The notes beneath the pieces are model-generated. The model worked only from the letters and a program-made list of their open reading frames with translations. It ran no database searches and was not told the DNA's origin. A DNA stretch of 64,000 nt from JACCTU01 sp963700495 (lineage in GTDB: Bacteria; Actinomycetota; Thermoleophilia; Gaiellales; Gaiellaceae), in NCBI GenBank assembly GCA_963700495.1, contig CAVOXT010000001.1:1178001-1242000 (forward strand), given 5' to 3'. The translations under genes were made by a program, and so were the position numbers. Below are positions 16,303 through 24,699 of the stretch, piece after piece (position 1 is the first letter of the stretch; each line of letters begins with the position of its first letter).

Positions 16303-17451
16303 GTGCACGTCTCCCCCGTCCTCGCTGCGCAGGCCGTCTACCCGTTCGTCCGGATCGAGGAGGCGAAGCGCCGGAAGGCCGCCGAGGGCGTTCGGATCTT
16401 CGACTTCGGGATGGGCGACCCGCGCGAGCCGACCGACCCGCTGATCAAGCGCGCCCTCGTCGACGCGCTCGACGAGGCGACGGGCTACCCGGCCGCGGTC
16501 GGGCTGCCGGAGCTCCGAGAGGCGATTGCGGCCTGGGTCGAGCGCCGCTTTGGCGTGCAGGTCGATCCGGAGCGCGAGCTGATCCCCACCTACGGCTCGA
16601 AGGAGGCGATCTTCCTCTTCGCACAGGTCGTGCTCGACCCCGCCTCCGGCAAAGATCTCGTCCTGCTGCCCGAGCCCGCCTACCCCGTCTACGAGCGCGG
16701 CGCGCAGTTCTCGGGCGCAGACGTGCAGACCGTGCCGCTCCTCGCGGAGAACGGCTTCCTGCCCGACCTCGACGCGATCGACGCGGACACGTGGGCGCGG
16801 GCTGCTCTGCTCTGGGTCTGCTACCCGAACAACCCGACCGGCGCAGTCGCGCCCCGCTCGTTCTTCGAGCGCCTCGCCGAGCTCGCGCGCGAGCACGACG
16901 TGCTCGTCTGCTCGGACGAGGCCTACAGCGAGCTCTGGTTCGACGAGCCACCGGTGTCGGCGCTCGAGGTGCGAGACAGGGGCAACATCGTCGTCTTCAA
17001 CACGCTCTCGAAACGCTCCTCGATGACGGGCTACCGCTGCGGCTTCGTCGCCGCCGACGAGGACGTGATCGAGGCCCTGCGCAAGTTCCGGCCGAGCGTC
17101 GGCACGGCGCCACAGATCTTCGTGCAGCGCGCCGCGATCGCCGCCTGGGGCGACGAGGTGCACGTGGAGCAAAACCGCGCCCTCTACGCGCGGAAGCGAC
17201 AGCTGTTCCTCGACCTGTTCGCCGACAAGGGGGTCGCACTCGCGGGCAGCGCGGCGACGATGTACCTCTGGGTCGAGACACCCGCCGGCGAGACGTCGGA
17301 GTCGTTCGCGGACCGGCTCCTCGATTGCGGCGTGGTCGTCGCGCCGGGCTCCTACTTCGGCCCGGCGGGAGAGGGGTACGTGCGCTTCGCGCTCGTCCCC
17401 ACGGAGGCGGAGTGTGCCGACGCAGTCGCCGTCCTGGAGCACGCGCTCTGA
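16303..17451 (+). CDS. dapC: N-succinyldiaminopimelate aminotransferase
   Basis: A 382-residue class I/II PLP aminotransferase. Visible landmarks are DFGMGDPREPTDP, the cofactor-binding Asn in CYPNNPTG, Asp in VCSDEAYSELWF, the Schiff-base lysine in NTLSKRSSMTGYRCG and the carboxylate-binding Arg near YVRFALVP. The SKRSSMTGYR form and the position between dapE and dapD identify it as the DapC that transaminates N-succinyl-2-amino-6-ketopimelate with glutamate. The GTG at 16303 lies 10 bases after dapE. The end overlaps the likely CTG start of dapD. Confidence 0.9.
   Translation: MHVSPVLAAQAVYPFVRIEEAKRRKAAEGVRIFDFGMGDPREPTDPLIKRALVDALDEATGYPAAVGLPELREAIAAWVERRFGVQVDPERELIPTYGSKEAIFLFAQVVLDPASGKDLVLLPEPAYPVYERGAQFSGADVQTVPLLAENGFLPDLDAIDADTWARAALLWVCYPNNPTGAVAPRSFFERLAELAREHDVLVCSDEAYSELWFDEPPVSALEVRDRGNIVVFNTLSKRSSMTGYRCGFVAADEDVIEALRKFRPSVGTAPQIFVQRAAIAAWGDEVHVEQNRALYARKRQLFLDLFADKGVALAGSAATMYLWVETPAGETSESFADRLLDCGVVVAPGSYFGPAGEGYVRFALVPTEAECADAVAVLEHAL
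17436..17450 (+). promoter_or_regulatory. Ribosome binding site deciding an apparent CTG start for dapD
   Basis: GGAG at 17436-17439 is followed after 8 bases by CTG at 17448, which overlaps the dapC stop as CTGA. No ATG, GTG or TTG lies where DapD must begin: the next in-frame GTG (17553) would remove conserved residues, and the previous one (17412) adds 12 unrelated residues. Confidence 0.5.
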
Positions 17452-18248
17452 GCCTCGAGAGCGAGATCGACGCCCTCTGGGAGGATCTCGACCCGGCTCG
17501 CGCGGGCTCGGTCGAGGAGACGATCGCGGCGCTCGACCGCGGCGAGCTTCGCGTGGCCGAGAAGCGGGACGGCGAGTGGGTCGTCAACGAGTGGGTGAAG
17601 AAGGCGATCCTCCTCTACTTCCGGCTCCGTCCGATGGAGCCGATCGAGGTCGGCCCGTTCCGCTACCACGACAAGATCCCGCTCAAGCGGGACTACGAGG
17701 CGCGAGGCGTCCGCGTCGTCCCGCCGGCGGCGGCGCGGTTCGGATCCTTCCTTTCGCGGGATGTGATTCTCATGCCGAGCTACGTCAACATCGGGGCGTG
17801 GGTCGGGACGCGCACGATGGTCGACACGTGGGCGACGGTCGGCTCGTGCGCGCAGATCGGCTCGGACGTCCACCTCGCCGGCGGGGTCGGCATCGGCGGG
17901 GTGCTCGAGCCCCCGAACGCGCGTCCCGTGATCGTCGAGGACGGGGCGTTCATCGGGTCGCGCTGCATCGTCACCGAGGGGACGATCGTCGGAGAAGGCG
18001 CCGTGCTCGGAGCCAACGTCGTGCTGACCGCCTCGATCCCGATCATCGACGTGACCGGCGAGGAGCCGGTCGAGCACCGCGGCTACGTGCCGCCGCAGTC
18101 CGTCGTCGTGCCGGGCACACGGTCGAAGGAGTTCCCCGCCGGGACGTTCGACCTCGCATGCGCGCTGATCATCGGGCGCCGCAGCGCGGCGACGGATCTC
18201 CGGACGAGCCTGAACGAGACGCTGCGGGAGTACGGCCTTGCGACCTGA
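17448..18248 (+). CDS. dapD: 2,3,4,5-tetrahydropyridine-2,6-dicarboxylate N-succinyltransferase
   Basis: A protein of about 266 residues with a helical N-terminal domain (LESEIDALWEDLD ... LDRGELRVAEK) and a left-handed beta-helix of hexapeptide repeats from about residue 95 (VNIGAWVGTRTMVDTWATVG, GAFIGSRCIVTEG). It transfers succinate from succinyl-CoA to tetrahydrodipicolinate, the committed step of the succinylase branch of DAP synthesis. The sequence follows the DapD pattern closely, including the N-terminal helices that lie upstream of any good ATG or GTG. The best start is CTG at 17448 with a well-spaced GGAG; GTG at 17412 is the alternative. Confidence 0.92.
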   Translation: MSLESEIDALWEDLDPARAGSVEETIAALDRGELRVAEKRDGEWVVNEWVKKAILLYFRLRPMEPIEVGPFRYHDKIPLKRDYEARGVRVVPPAAARFGSFLSRDVILMPSYVNIGAWVGTRTMVDTWATVGSCAQIGSDVHLAGGVGIGGVLEPPNARPVIVEDGAFIGSRCIVTEGTIVGEGAVLGANVVLTASIPIIDVTGEEPVEHRGYVPPQSVVVPGTRSKEFPAGTFDLACALIIGRRSAATDLRTSLNETLREYGLAT

Positions 18249-18260
18249 CCGGGGCCGTCG

Positions 18261-19527
18261 ATGAGCGTCGAGCCTCAGCCGATCCGGGTCGTGGTCGGCG
18301 ACGACCTCGAGCGCACGCGGCTGACGGTTGCGTTCCGGTTCTTCCTTGCGATTCCGCACCTGATCTGGTTCGTGCTCTTCTCAGGCGGGGTCGTGTTCGT
18401 CGTCGCGCTTGCGTGGGTCGTCGCGCTCTTCCGCGGGTCGGTCCCCGACTCGATGCACGAGTTCCTCGCCATGTACCTCCGTTACGCGACGCAGCTGTTT
18501 GCGTACCTCTCGTTTGCCGCGGATCCCTACCCGGGCTTCATCGGCACCCCCGGCTATCCGTTCGACCTCGAGATCGAACCCCCGCGGCCACAGAGCCGGC
18601 TCTCGATCGCGTTCCGGCTCGTCATCGCGTTCCCGGCGTTGCTCATCGCGGCCGCGTTGACGGCGGCACCCTCCGTTGGCCGGCGCGGCGAAAGCTGGAG
18701 TGGAGGCGAAGACACGACGTTCCACTGGTCGACGGCCGTCGGCGGTGTGCTCTGGACTGTCGCCTTTCTGGCGTGGTTCGCCTGTCTCGCCCGAGGAACG
18801 ATGCCGCTCGGCTTCCGCAACCTGAACGTCTACGCACTCCGGTACGCCGCCGAGGCCTGGGGCTACGCGCTGCTCCTCACCGACCGCTACCCGAACGCGG
18901 ACCCGCGACTACCGGCCGAGGCGGGCTTCCCGCCCGACCGTCCCGTGCGCGTGAGCGTCGACGACGACCTCTCTCGCTCGCGCCTGACGGTCTTCTTCCG
19001 TCTCTTCCTCGCACTTCCGCATCTCATCTGGCTCGCGCTCTGGGGTCTGCTCGCGTTCTTGGTCGCGATTGCGAACTGGTTCGCCACGCTCGTGCTCGGC
19101 CGCTCTCCCGTACCGCTGCACCGCTTTCTCGCCGCGTACATTCGCTACAGCGCTCAGCGTGAGCGCGTACCTCCTTCTCATGGCGAACCCCTTCCCCGGG
19201 TTCACCGGCGGCGCGTACCCGCTCACGGTGGAGATCGACGGGCCGGAGCCGCAGGGCCGCTGGATGACGGCGTTCCGTGGGTTCCTCGCGATCCCGGCTT
19301 GGCTGGTCTCGAGCTCGCTCGCGGCCGTCCTCTTCGTCGCGGGCTTCCTCGGCTGGTTCTACGCGCTCGTCACCGGACGGATGCCGTACGGCCTGCGTGA
19401 GGCGGGCGTGTACTCGATCCGCTACAGCGCGGAGGTCGGCTCTTACTTCCTGCTCTTGACCGACCGGTACCCCTTCAGCGGTCCGCCGGTCGAATCGGCG
19501 CCGCCGGTCGCCGATGAGCCTGCTTGA
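18261..19527 (+). CDS. Membrane protein with tandem DUF4389 domains, apparent frameshift
   Basis: Two similar halves each contain DDLERSRLTVFFR-like starts, FLAIPHLIW helices and LLLTDRYP-type ends. These are features of the DUF4389 membrane family, whose function is unknown. The first frame continues to 19400 but becomes non-hydrophobic after AAYIRYSA; the next frame picks up as SVSAYLLLMANPFPGFTGGAYPLTVEI and ends at 19527. A single-base shift around 19150-19157 gives one protein of about 420 residues with roughly eight membrane helices. The ATG at 18261 lies 12 bases after dapD, so it may be co-transcribed. Its end overlaps the M48 protease start by 14 bases. Confidence 0.72.
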
Positions 19528-20731
19528 GCGGGTAGTCCTCGCCGCAGGGCTCGCGGTCGCCTGGGTCGTCGCAGCGTGGGCGCTCTGGCCGACGAGCGTC
19601 CCTGACGACCTCGACCTGCCGCCGGTCGACACGCGCGGGGTGTTCGGCTCCGAGGTGCTCCGCGAGGCCCAGCGCTTCGAGACGTTCGTCCGCTGGAACT
19701 CCCTCGCTTCGATCGTCGTCGTTCTCCTCGTCCTGGCGGCGTACGCACGGTGGGGCGACCGGTTCGCGCGCGAGTCTGCGGCCGGCCCGATCGGTACGGG
19801 GATGCTCCTCGGGATGCTCGGACTCGGGATCCTCTGGTTCGCGCAGATCCCGTTTGGTCTGGCCGAGGTCTGGTGGGCCCGCCGTTACGACGCTGCCGAT
19901 GTCGGCTACGTCGAGTGGCTGGTCGGCTACTGGCTGGGGCTCGCGGGCCAGTTCGGGTTCATCTGCCTCGCGCTCGTGATCGTGATGGGCTTTGCCCAGG
20001 TTCTGCGCGGCCGTTGGTGGGTCGCGGGCGCGCCGACCTTCATCGCGCTCTACGTGCTCTTCTCGTGGTCGCTCCCGTGGCTGATCGTCGACGACCGACC
20101 GGTCCGGGACCCCGAGCTCGCTGCGGCCGCCCGGGCGTTCGCCGTCGAGGAGGGGACCGATCCCATCCCGGTGCGCGTCGAGAACGTGAGCGCGTACACC
20201 GACTCCCCGAACGCGTTCGCCGCGGGCATGGACGACTCGCGAAAGATCTTCATCTGGGACACGCTGCTCGACGGGCGGTTCGGCGACGACGAGGTGCAGG
20301 TCGTGCTCGCGCACGAGATCGCGCACCATGCTCGCGAGCACATCTGGAAGGGCGTCGGCTGGTACGCGCTCTTCGCCGTGCCCGGGACGTTTCTGATCGC
20401 GCTCGCGACGAAGCGGCGCGGCACGCTGGCCGAAGCCCGCGCCGTGCCGCTCGCGCTGTTCGTGTTCGTCGCGCTGAGCTATGCGGCCCAGCCGGTGTTG
20501 AACATGATCTCGCGCCGGATGGAGGCCGAGGCCGACTGGGTCGCGCTCGAGACGACGGAGGACCCGGGCGCCGCGCGCGAGCTCTTCGTCCATTTCACGA
20601 CCTACGTCCTTGCCGATCCGTCTCCGCCGCGGTGGTCGACGCTGCTCTTCGACACGCACCCGCCGATGCTCGAACGCGTCCGGATGGCCGAGGCTTGGCG
20701 GGAGCGCTCTGAGGGGCGTTCCCATCCCTAA
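19514..20731 (+). CDS. Membrane-embedded M48-family zinc metalloprotease (Ste24/CAAX-protease-like)
   Basis: A 405-residue protein with about four N-terminal membrane helices, then a cytosolic or membrane-facing zincin. LAHEIAHHAREH carries HEXXH, and the third zinc ligand is the Glu in RRMEAEADWVAL, both typical of M48. The central YTDSPNAFAAGMDDSRKIFIWDTLL and the late FDTHPPMLERVRMAE also match the Ste24 branch. Likely role is membrane protein quality control or processing, but substrates are unknown. The ATG overlaps the DUF4389 gene end, suggesting coupled expression. It is last in the plus-strand run and converges on dapF after 21 bases. Confidence 0.9.
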   Translation: MSLLERVVLAAGLAVAWVVAAWALWPTSVPDDLDLPPVDTRGVFGSEVLREAQRFETFVRWNSLASIVVVLLVLAAYARWGDRFARESAAGPIGTGMLLGMLGLGILWFAQIPFGLAEVWWARRYDAADVGYVEWLVGYWLGLAGQFGFICLALVIVMGFAQVLRGRWWVAGAPTFIALYVLFSWSLPWLIVDDRPVRDPELAAAARAFAVEEGTDPIPVRVENVSAYTDSPNAFAAGMDDSRKIFIWDTLLDGRFGDDEVQVVLAHEIAHHAREHIWKGVGWYALFAVPGTFLIALATKRRGTLAEARAVPLALFVFVALSYAAQPVLNMISRRMEAEADWVALETTEDPGAARELFVHFTTYVLADPSPPRWSTLLFDTHPPMLERVRMAEAWRERSEGRSHP

Positions 20732-20752
20732 CCCCCACCCACCCGGGGGAGG

Positions 20753-21481
20753 TCAGCGTACCGGGCGGCCGCGGGGATCTTCGTGCCGATCTCGTGACGA
20801 TTCGTCCACCGGTGCGGCCGGGCCGCGCAGGTGGGCGCGTCCGTTCTCGAGGCGGACGTAGAGGTCGCCCCCGGGGAAGTGCACGACGACCGCGCCCTCG
20901 CCGTGCGTCGCCGCGGCGATTGCGACGGCGCCCGTTCCCGACGCGCTCGTCTCCCCCACGCCCCGCTCCCACACCCGCGCGGTGACCTCACCTGGCCCGT
21001 CGACGTGCGCGACCTGCACGTTGGTGCGGTTTGGGAATCGCGGATGCGTCTCAAGCAGCGGGCCGATCCGCGGCAGCTCGGCCGGGTTGCCGACCACCAC
21101 CGCGTGCGGGTTGCCCACGTCGACCGTGATGAGGACGATCCCGTCGACCGACTCGGGCGCACCGACCTGAAACTCGCCGAGGTCCTGCTCGACCTCGTCA
21201 CCTCCGACCATGCGCGCCACGACCTCCCGCGGACCGACGCGGACTCGGACCACCTCTTCGCCGGTTCGCTCGGCGAGCCAGCGCGCCGCGATTCGCGTGC
21301 CGTTCCCCGACATCTCGGCCTGCGAGCCGTCCGGGTTCCAGATCGTCACCACGCCGTCGTCGGCCACCTCGAGGATTCCGTCGGCGTCGCCGACGTGCTC
21401 GCGCACACCCTCAGGCGTCAGCCCGCACGGTTCGGTCACCAGGTAGACGTTGCCGTGCGCGTGCCACCTCGACAATCTCAT
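20753..21481 (-). CDS. Diaminopimelate epimerase homologue lacking both catalytic cysteines
   Basis: A 242-residue DapF-fold protein. Family landmarks are present: RLSRWHAHGNVYLV at the N-terminus, NPDGSQAEMSGNGTRIAA, GNPHAVV, NRTNVQV and RVWERGVGETSASGTGAVA. DapF normally uses a cysteine pair in AEMCGNG and ACGTG to swap protons at the DAP alpha-carbon; here both are serine (TCG codons). Two independent substitutions in two motifs are unlikely to be sequencing errors. It may be a variant epimerase, a different isomerase of the DapF/PrpF/PhzF superfamily, or inactive. The gene sits beside miaA, the usual actinobacterial dapF location, and overlaps it by 71 bases. Confidence 0.8.
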   Translation of the reverse strand: MRLSRWHAHGNVYLVTEPCGLTPEGVREHVGDADGILEVADDGVVTIWNPDGSQAEMSGNGTRIAARWLAERTGEEVVRVRVGPREVVARMVGGDEVEQDLGEFQVGAPESVDGIVLITVDVGNPHAVVVGNPAELPRIGPLLETHPRFPNRTNVQVAHVDGPGEVTARVWERGVGETSASGTGAVAIAAATHGEGAVVVHFPGGDLYVRLENGRAHLRGPAAPVDESSRDRHEDPRGRPVR

Positions 21482-22322
21482 CGGCCACCTCGGTCGCGGG
21501 TCGGTTCCCGTCGATGATGACGACGCCCGGGATCCGCCGCATCCACTTGCGCTGGTACGCGGCGTAGCGCCGGCCGCGGCGGTTGAAGCTCTCAATCGCC
21601 TCGTCGAGCGGCAACTCTGCGAAATCGCGCAACCCGTGAATCGTCAGTGCGGTTGGGGAGACGCGGCCCGCCAGCGCGCGCCGCGCCTCGTCCACCACGC
21701 CACGTGTGACCATCGAGCGCGTTCGCTGTTCGATCCGCAGGGCCAGCATGTCGCGCGGAACGTCGAGACCGACGACGAGCGTCGCGTGCCTGTAACCGCC
21801 GGCCCAGAGCGTGTCCTGTGCCGGAGCGAGCGAAGAGCCGGTCTCGACCAGCTCGAGAGCCCGGATGACGCGCCGGCGGTCGTTCGGGTGGATCCGAGCC
21901 GCGGCCTCGGGATCCCGCTCGGCCAGGACGGCATGGGCTCGCTCGCCGCCGAGCCGGTCGTAGACAGCCTCCGCACGCTCGCGCACGCCCGGCGGCGGCG
22001 GAGGCGGCAGCTCGAGGCCGGCCAGCGCGGCTCGGAGATACAGCCCCGTACCGCCGACGACGATCGGAGTGATCTCGGCTGCGACGAGCGCGTCGATCGC
22101 CTCGTGTGCGAGGACCTGGTACTCGGCGACCGAGGCTTCGTGGTCGAGCTCCCAGACACCGACCAGCCGGGTCGAGCGTTCCGACTGGTTCGTCAGGATC
22201 GGGACGCCCCGATAGGCCTGCATGGCGTCGGCGGAGACGAGCTCCCCGCCGAGACGGTCGGCCAGCGATTCCGCGGCGTCGGTCTTGCCCGACGCGGTCG
22301 GACCGAAGACGCCGATGACCAC
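21411..22322 (-). CDS. miaA: tRNA dimethylallyltransferase
   Basis: A 303-residue MiaA, which transfers a dimethylallyl group to N6 of A37 in tRNAs reading UNN codons. It has the P-loop GPTASGKTDAA, SADAMQAYRG, VVGGTGLYLRAAL, the DPEAAARIHPNDRRRVIRALE block and KWMRRIPG near the end. The GTG at 22322 overlaps the TAG of the upstream gene by one base. Its product feeds the nearby MiaB, which methylthiolates i6A37. Its last 23 codons overlap dapF. Confidence 0.94.
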   Translation of the reverse strand: MVIGVFGPTASGKTDAAESLADRLGGELVSADAMQAYRGVPILTNQSERSTRLVGVWELDHEASVAEYQVLAHEAIDALVAAEITPIVVGGTGLYLRAALAGLELPPPPPPGVRERAEAVYDRLGGERAHAVLAERDPEAAARIHPNDRRRVIRALELVETGSSLAPAQDTLWAGGYRHATLVVGLDVPRDMLALRIEQRTRSMVTRGVVDEARRALAGRVSPTALTIHGLRDFAELPLDEAIESFNRRGRRYAAYQRKWMRRIPGVVIIDGNRPATEVADEIVEVARARQRLPGDRTVRADA

Positions 22323-23260
22323 TACGGGTTCGTCAGCGCATCGGCAGTCTGGACGCGGCCGCGTCGCCAGAGCAATGCGCCGACGAGGAGCAGGAGCGCC
22401 TCGACGACTGTGATCACGATCCGGTTCAGCACGATCGCACCGAGGGCGACGCCGCTCGAGGCGACGGCGATCACGAGCCCGTACATCGACGCCTCGCGCA
22501 CCCCGAGCCCGGACGGCGAGATCACGGAGAGCACCGCCACGATCGCCCCGATCGCCGCCGTGCCACCCAGGAACGCGATCGAGTCGGCCCCTGCCGTTCC
22601 GCCGACGGAGCGGACGAGAAACAGCAATGCGGCGCCGCCCACGAGCCACGAGAACGCGTAGAACCCGAGCAGCCCCACGAGCAGGCGGTACGAGAGCTCG
22701 GGCAGCTCGATCCCTCCGAACGGCCGGAAGATCTTCAGGGCGAGCCAGTGGAACACGCGGGGATGCAGGAGGGTCGCGACCGCGAGCGTGAAGCCGGTCA
22801 GCGGCAGGACCGGCGCGTCGGCGCTGCCGATCATCGCGACGCCGAGCGCGAAGACGAGCACGCCCGAGATCGCCGACAGCCCGGCCTCGAGGAGGATCGA
22901 CGAGACGACGACCGGCGTGGCTGCTTCGACGCCCGCCTTCTTGAGCCAGAGGATGCGTGCGGCGGGCGTCCAAATTCCGCCGGGCAGGTATTTCGCCAGC
23001 ATGGAAGCCATCTCGGACTGAAGCGCGACGGAGTAGGTGACGTGGATTCTGAGCGCGCGCAGGATCCACTGCCAGCCGACGACGAAGAGGCAGTAGTAGG
23101 CGGCCATCAGCAGGGTCGCGATCACGAGGTCGCCCAGGTCGGCGTCACGGATTCGGGGCAGTGCGTCCGCCCAGGCGTCATGGAGCCCGTAGCCGAGGAA
23201 GACGAAGATCGCCGCCACGAAGGCGAGCTGGGTGGCGATCCAGATCCGGCGCCTCGTCAT
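22322..23260 (-). CDS. Lysylphosphatidylglycerol-synthase/flippase-type membrane protein (UPF0104)
   Basis: A 312-residue integral membrane protein with about eight hydrophobic helices. It carries the family features KYLPGGIWTPAARI near residue 90 and ISPSGLGVREASMYG near residue 250, typical of the MprF-like flippase/UPF0104 (AglD2) group. No soluble synthase domain is attached. A role in moving a lipid or polyisoprenoid-linked intermediate across the membrane is inferred only from the family. It sits in a tight miaB-this-miaA-dapF cluster and starts 21 bases after miaB. Confidence 0.78.
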   Translation of the reverse strand: MTRRRIWIATQLAFVAAIFVFLGYGLHDAWADALPRIRDADLGDLVIATLLMAAYYCLFVVGWQWILRALRIHVTYSVALQSEMASMLAKYLPGGIWTPAARILWLKKAGVEAATPVVVSSILLEAGLSAISGVLVFALGVAMIGSADAPVLPLTGFTLAVATLLHPRVFHWLALKIFRPFGGIELPELSYRLLVGLLGFYAFSWLVGGAALLFLVRSVGGTAGADSIAFLGGTAAIGAIVAVLSVISPSGLGVREASMYGLVIAVASSGVALGAIVLNRIVITVVEALLLLVGALLWRRGRVQTADALTNP

Positions 23261-23281
23261 GCGTCCAATCTAGTCGGGCCG

Positions 23282-24613
23282 CTAGGCGACGACGAGCGCG
23301 GCCAGGCGTCCACTGAGCGTCGTCGACGTCGCGGCTTCGATCTCGACGCGCACGAGCTCACCCGGGAGCGCGTCGCCGACGAAGTTGACCGTCGTGTTCC
23401 TGCGCGTGCGGCCGCGGAGGCGGGAGTCGTCGGTGCGGCTTCGGCCCTCGACGAGTACCTCCTCGACGAGGCCGATCCGACCGAGGTTTCGCTCGTGCGC
23501 GATCCGCTGGACCAGGTCGACGAGGCGCTCGATCCGCTCGCGCTTGACGTCTTCCGGCACCTGGTCGGGCATCGCCGCGGCTTCGGTGCCGCTCCGCGGC
23601 GAGTAGACGAACGTGTAGGCGCTGTCGTAGCCGACCTCCTGGACGACCTCGAGCGTCTCCTCGAAGTCCGCCTCGGTCTCTCCGGGGAAGCCGACGATGA
23701 TGTCGGTCCCAAGGGCGAGATCGGGAATCGCCGCGCGAAGCCGATCGGCCAGCGCGAGATAGCGCGTGCGGTCGTACGTCCGCCGCATCGCCTTCAGCAC
23801 ACGCGTCGATCCCGACTGCAGCGGGAGATGGACGTGCTCGCACACCGCGTCGCACTCGGCCATCGCTGCGATCACCTGGCCGCGGAAGTCCTTCGGGTGC
23901 GGGCTCGTGAAGCGAATCCGCTCGATCCCCTCGACCGCGTCGCATGCGCGCAGGAGCTCGCCGAACTCGGTCTCCAGGCCGGGGCGCAGGTCGCGTCCCC
24001 ACGAGTTGACGTTCTGCCCGAGCAGCGTCAGCTCTTTGACCCCGTCGCGTGCGAGTTGCGTAACCTCGGCGACGATCTCCCCGGGCCGTCGGCTGACCTC
24101 GCGGCCGCGCACGGACGGGACGATGCAGTACGCGCACTTCGAGTTGCAGCCCATCGAGACCTGCACCCACGCCTGGAACGGCCGCTCGCGGTGCATCGGC
24201 AGTGTCGCGGCGAAGCGGCGCTCGTCCGCGATCCCGAAGCTCGACCGCGCGACGCCGTATCCGCCGGCCCCGAGCCAGTCGGCGAGGTGCGGGATCGACC
24301 CCGGTCCGAACGCGACGTCGACGAACGGGTACTGCGCGAAGATCCGCTCGCGCTGCGCCTCCGCGTAGCAGCCGCCGACGGCGATCACGCGCTCGGGATC
24401 GCGTTCCTTCAGCGCCTTCGCGTTCCCGAGGTGCGCGGCGAGCCGCGTGTCCGGCTTCTCGCGGATCGTGCACGTGTTGAAGACGAGCACGTCCGCGTCG
24501 TCCGGCGAGGCAGCCTCGCCGAGTCCGAGGTCCTCGAGCAGGCCCTTGATCCGCTCCGAGTCGTGAGCGTTCATCTGGCAGCCGAACGTCGTGACGTGGT
24601 AGCGCCTGTGCAT
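23282..24613 (-). CDS. miaB: tRNA-2-methylthio-N6-dimethylallyladenosine synthase
   Basis: A 443-residue radical-SAM methylthiotransferase. The N-terminal UPF0004 domain holds cluster cysteines in TFGCQMN, NTCTIRE and GGCYAEAQ. The radical-SAM CxxxCxxC is CNSKCAYC in VSMGCNSKCAYCIVPSVRG. A C-terminal TRAM-like domain follows (VEGRSRTDDSRLRGRTRRN). MiaB adds the 2-methylthio group to i6A37 of tRNA made by MiaA, encoded two genes downstream. The ATG at 24613 gives the standard MHRRYHVTTFGCQMN start. Confidence 0.95.
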   Translation of the reverse strand: MHRRYHVTTFGCQMNAHDSERIKGLLEDLGLGEAASPDDADVLVFNTCTIREKPDTRLAAHLGNAKALKERDPERVIAVGGCYAEAQRERIFAQYPFVDVAFGPGSIPHLADWLGAGGYGVARSSFGIADERRFAATLPMHRERPFQAWVQVSMGCNSKCAYCIVPSVRGREVSRRPGEIVAEVTQLARDGVKELTLLGQNVNSWGRDLRPGLETEFGELLRACDAVEGIERIRFTSPHPKDFRGQVIAAMAECDAVCEHVHLPLQSGSTRVLKAMRRTYDRTRYLALADRLRAAIPDLALGTDIIVGFPGETEADFEETLEVVQEVGYDSAYTFVYSPRSGTEAAAMPDQVPEDVKRERIERLVDLVQRIAHERNLGRIGLVEEVLVEGRSRTDDSRLRGRTRRNTTVNFVGDALPGELVRVEIEAATSTTLSGRLAALVVA

Positions 24614-24675
24614 CGTGATCCCCGAGATTGTCCTGCGGGACGTCAGCCAAGATACCCGCGCCCGACGCGTCCGGT

Positions 24676-24699
24676 AGGCGGCGGAGCCTACCGCCGCCT
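24676..24699. terminator. GC-rich hairpin overlapping the stop of the TolB-like gene
   Basis: Nine-base arms at 24676-24684 and 24691-24699 enclose a 6-base loop that contains the TAG stop of the minus-strand TolB-like gene. It lies 63 bases before miaB. There is no T-run. It could limit read-through into miaB. Confidence 0.5.

Noticed and set aside
20732..20752. CCCCC/GGGGG pair between the M48 and dapF stops as a terminator
   Set aside because: Only five base pairs with a long C-rich loop and no T-run; too weak to call.
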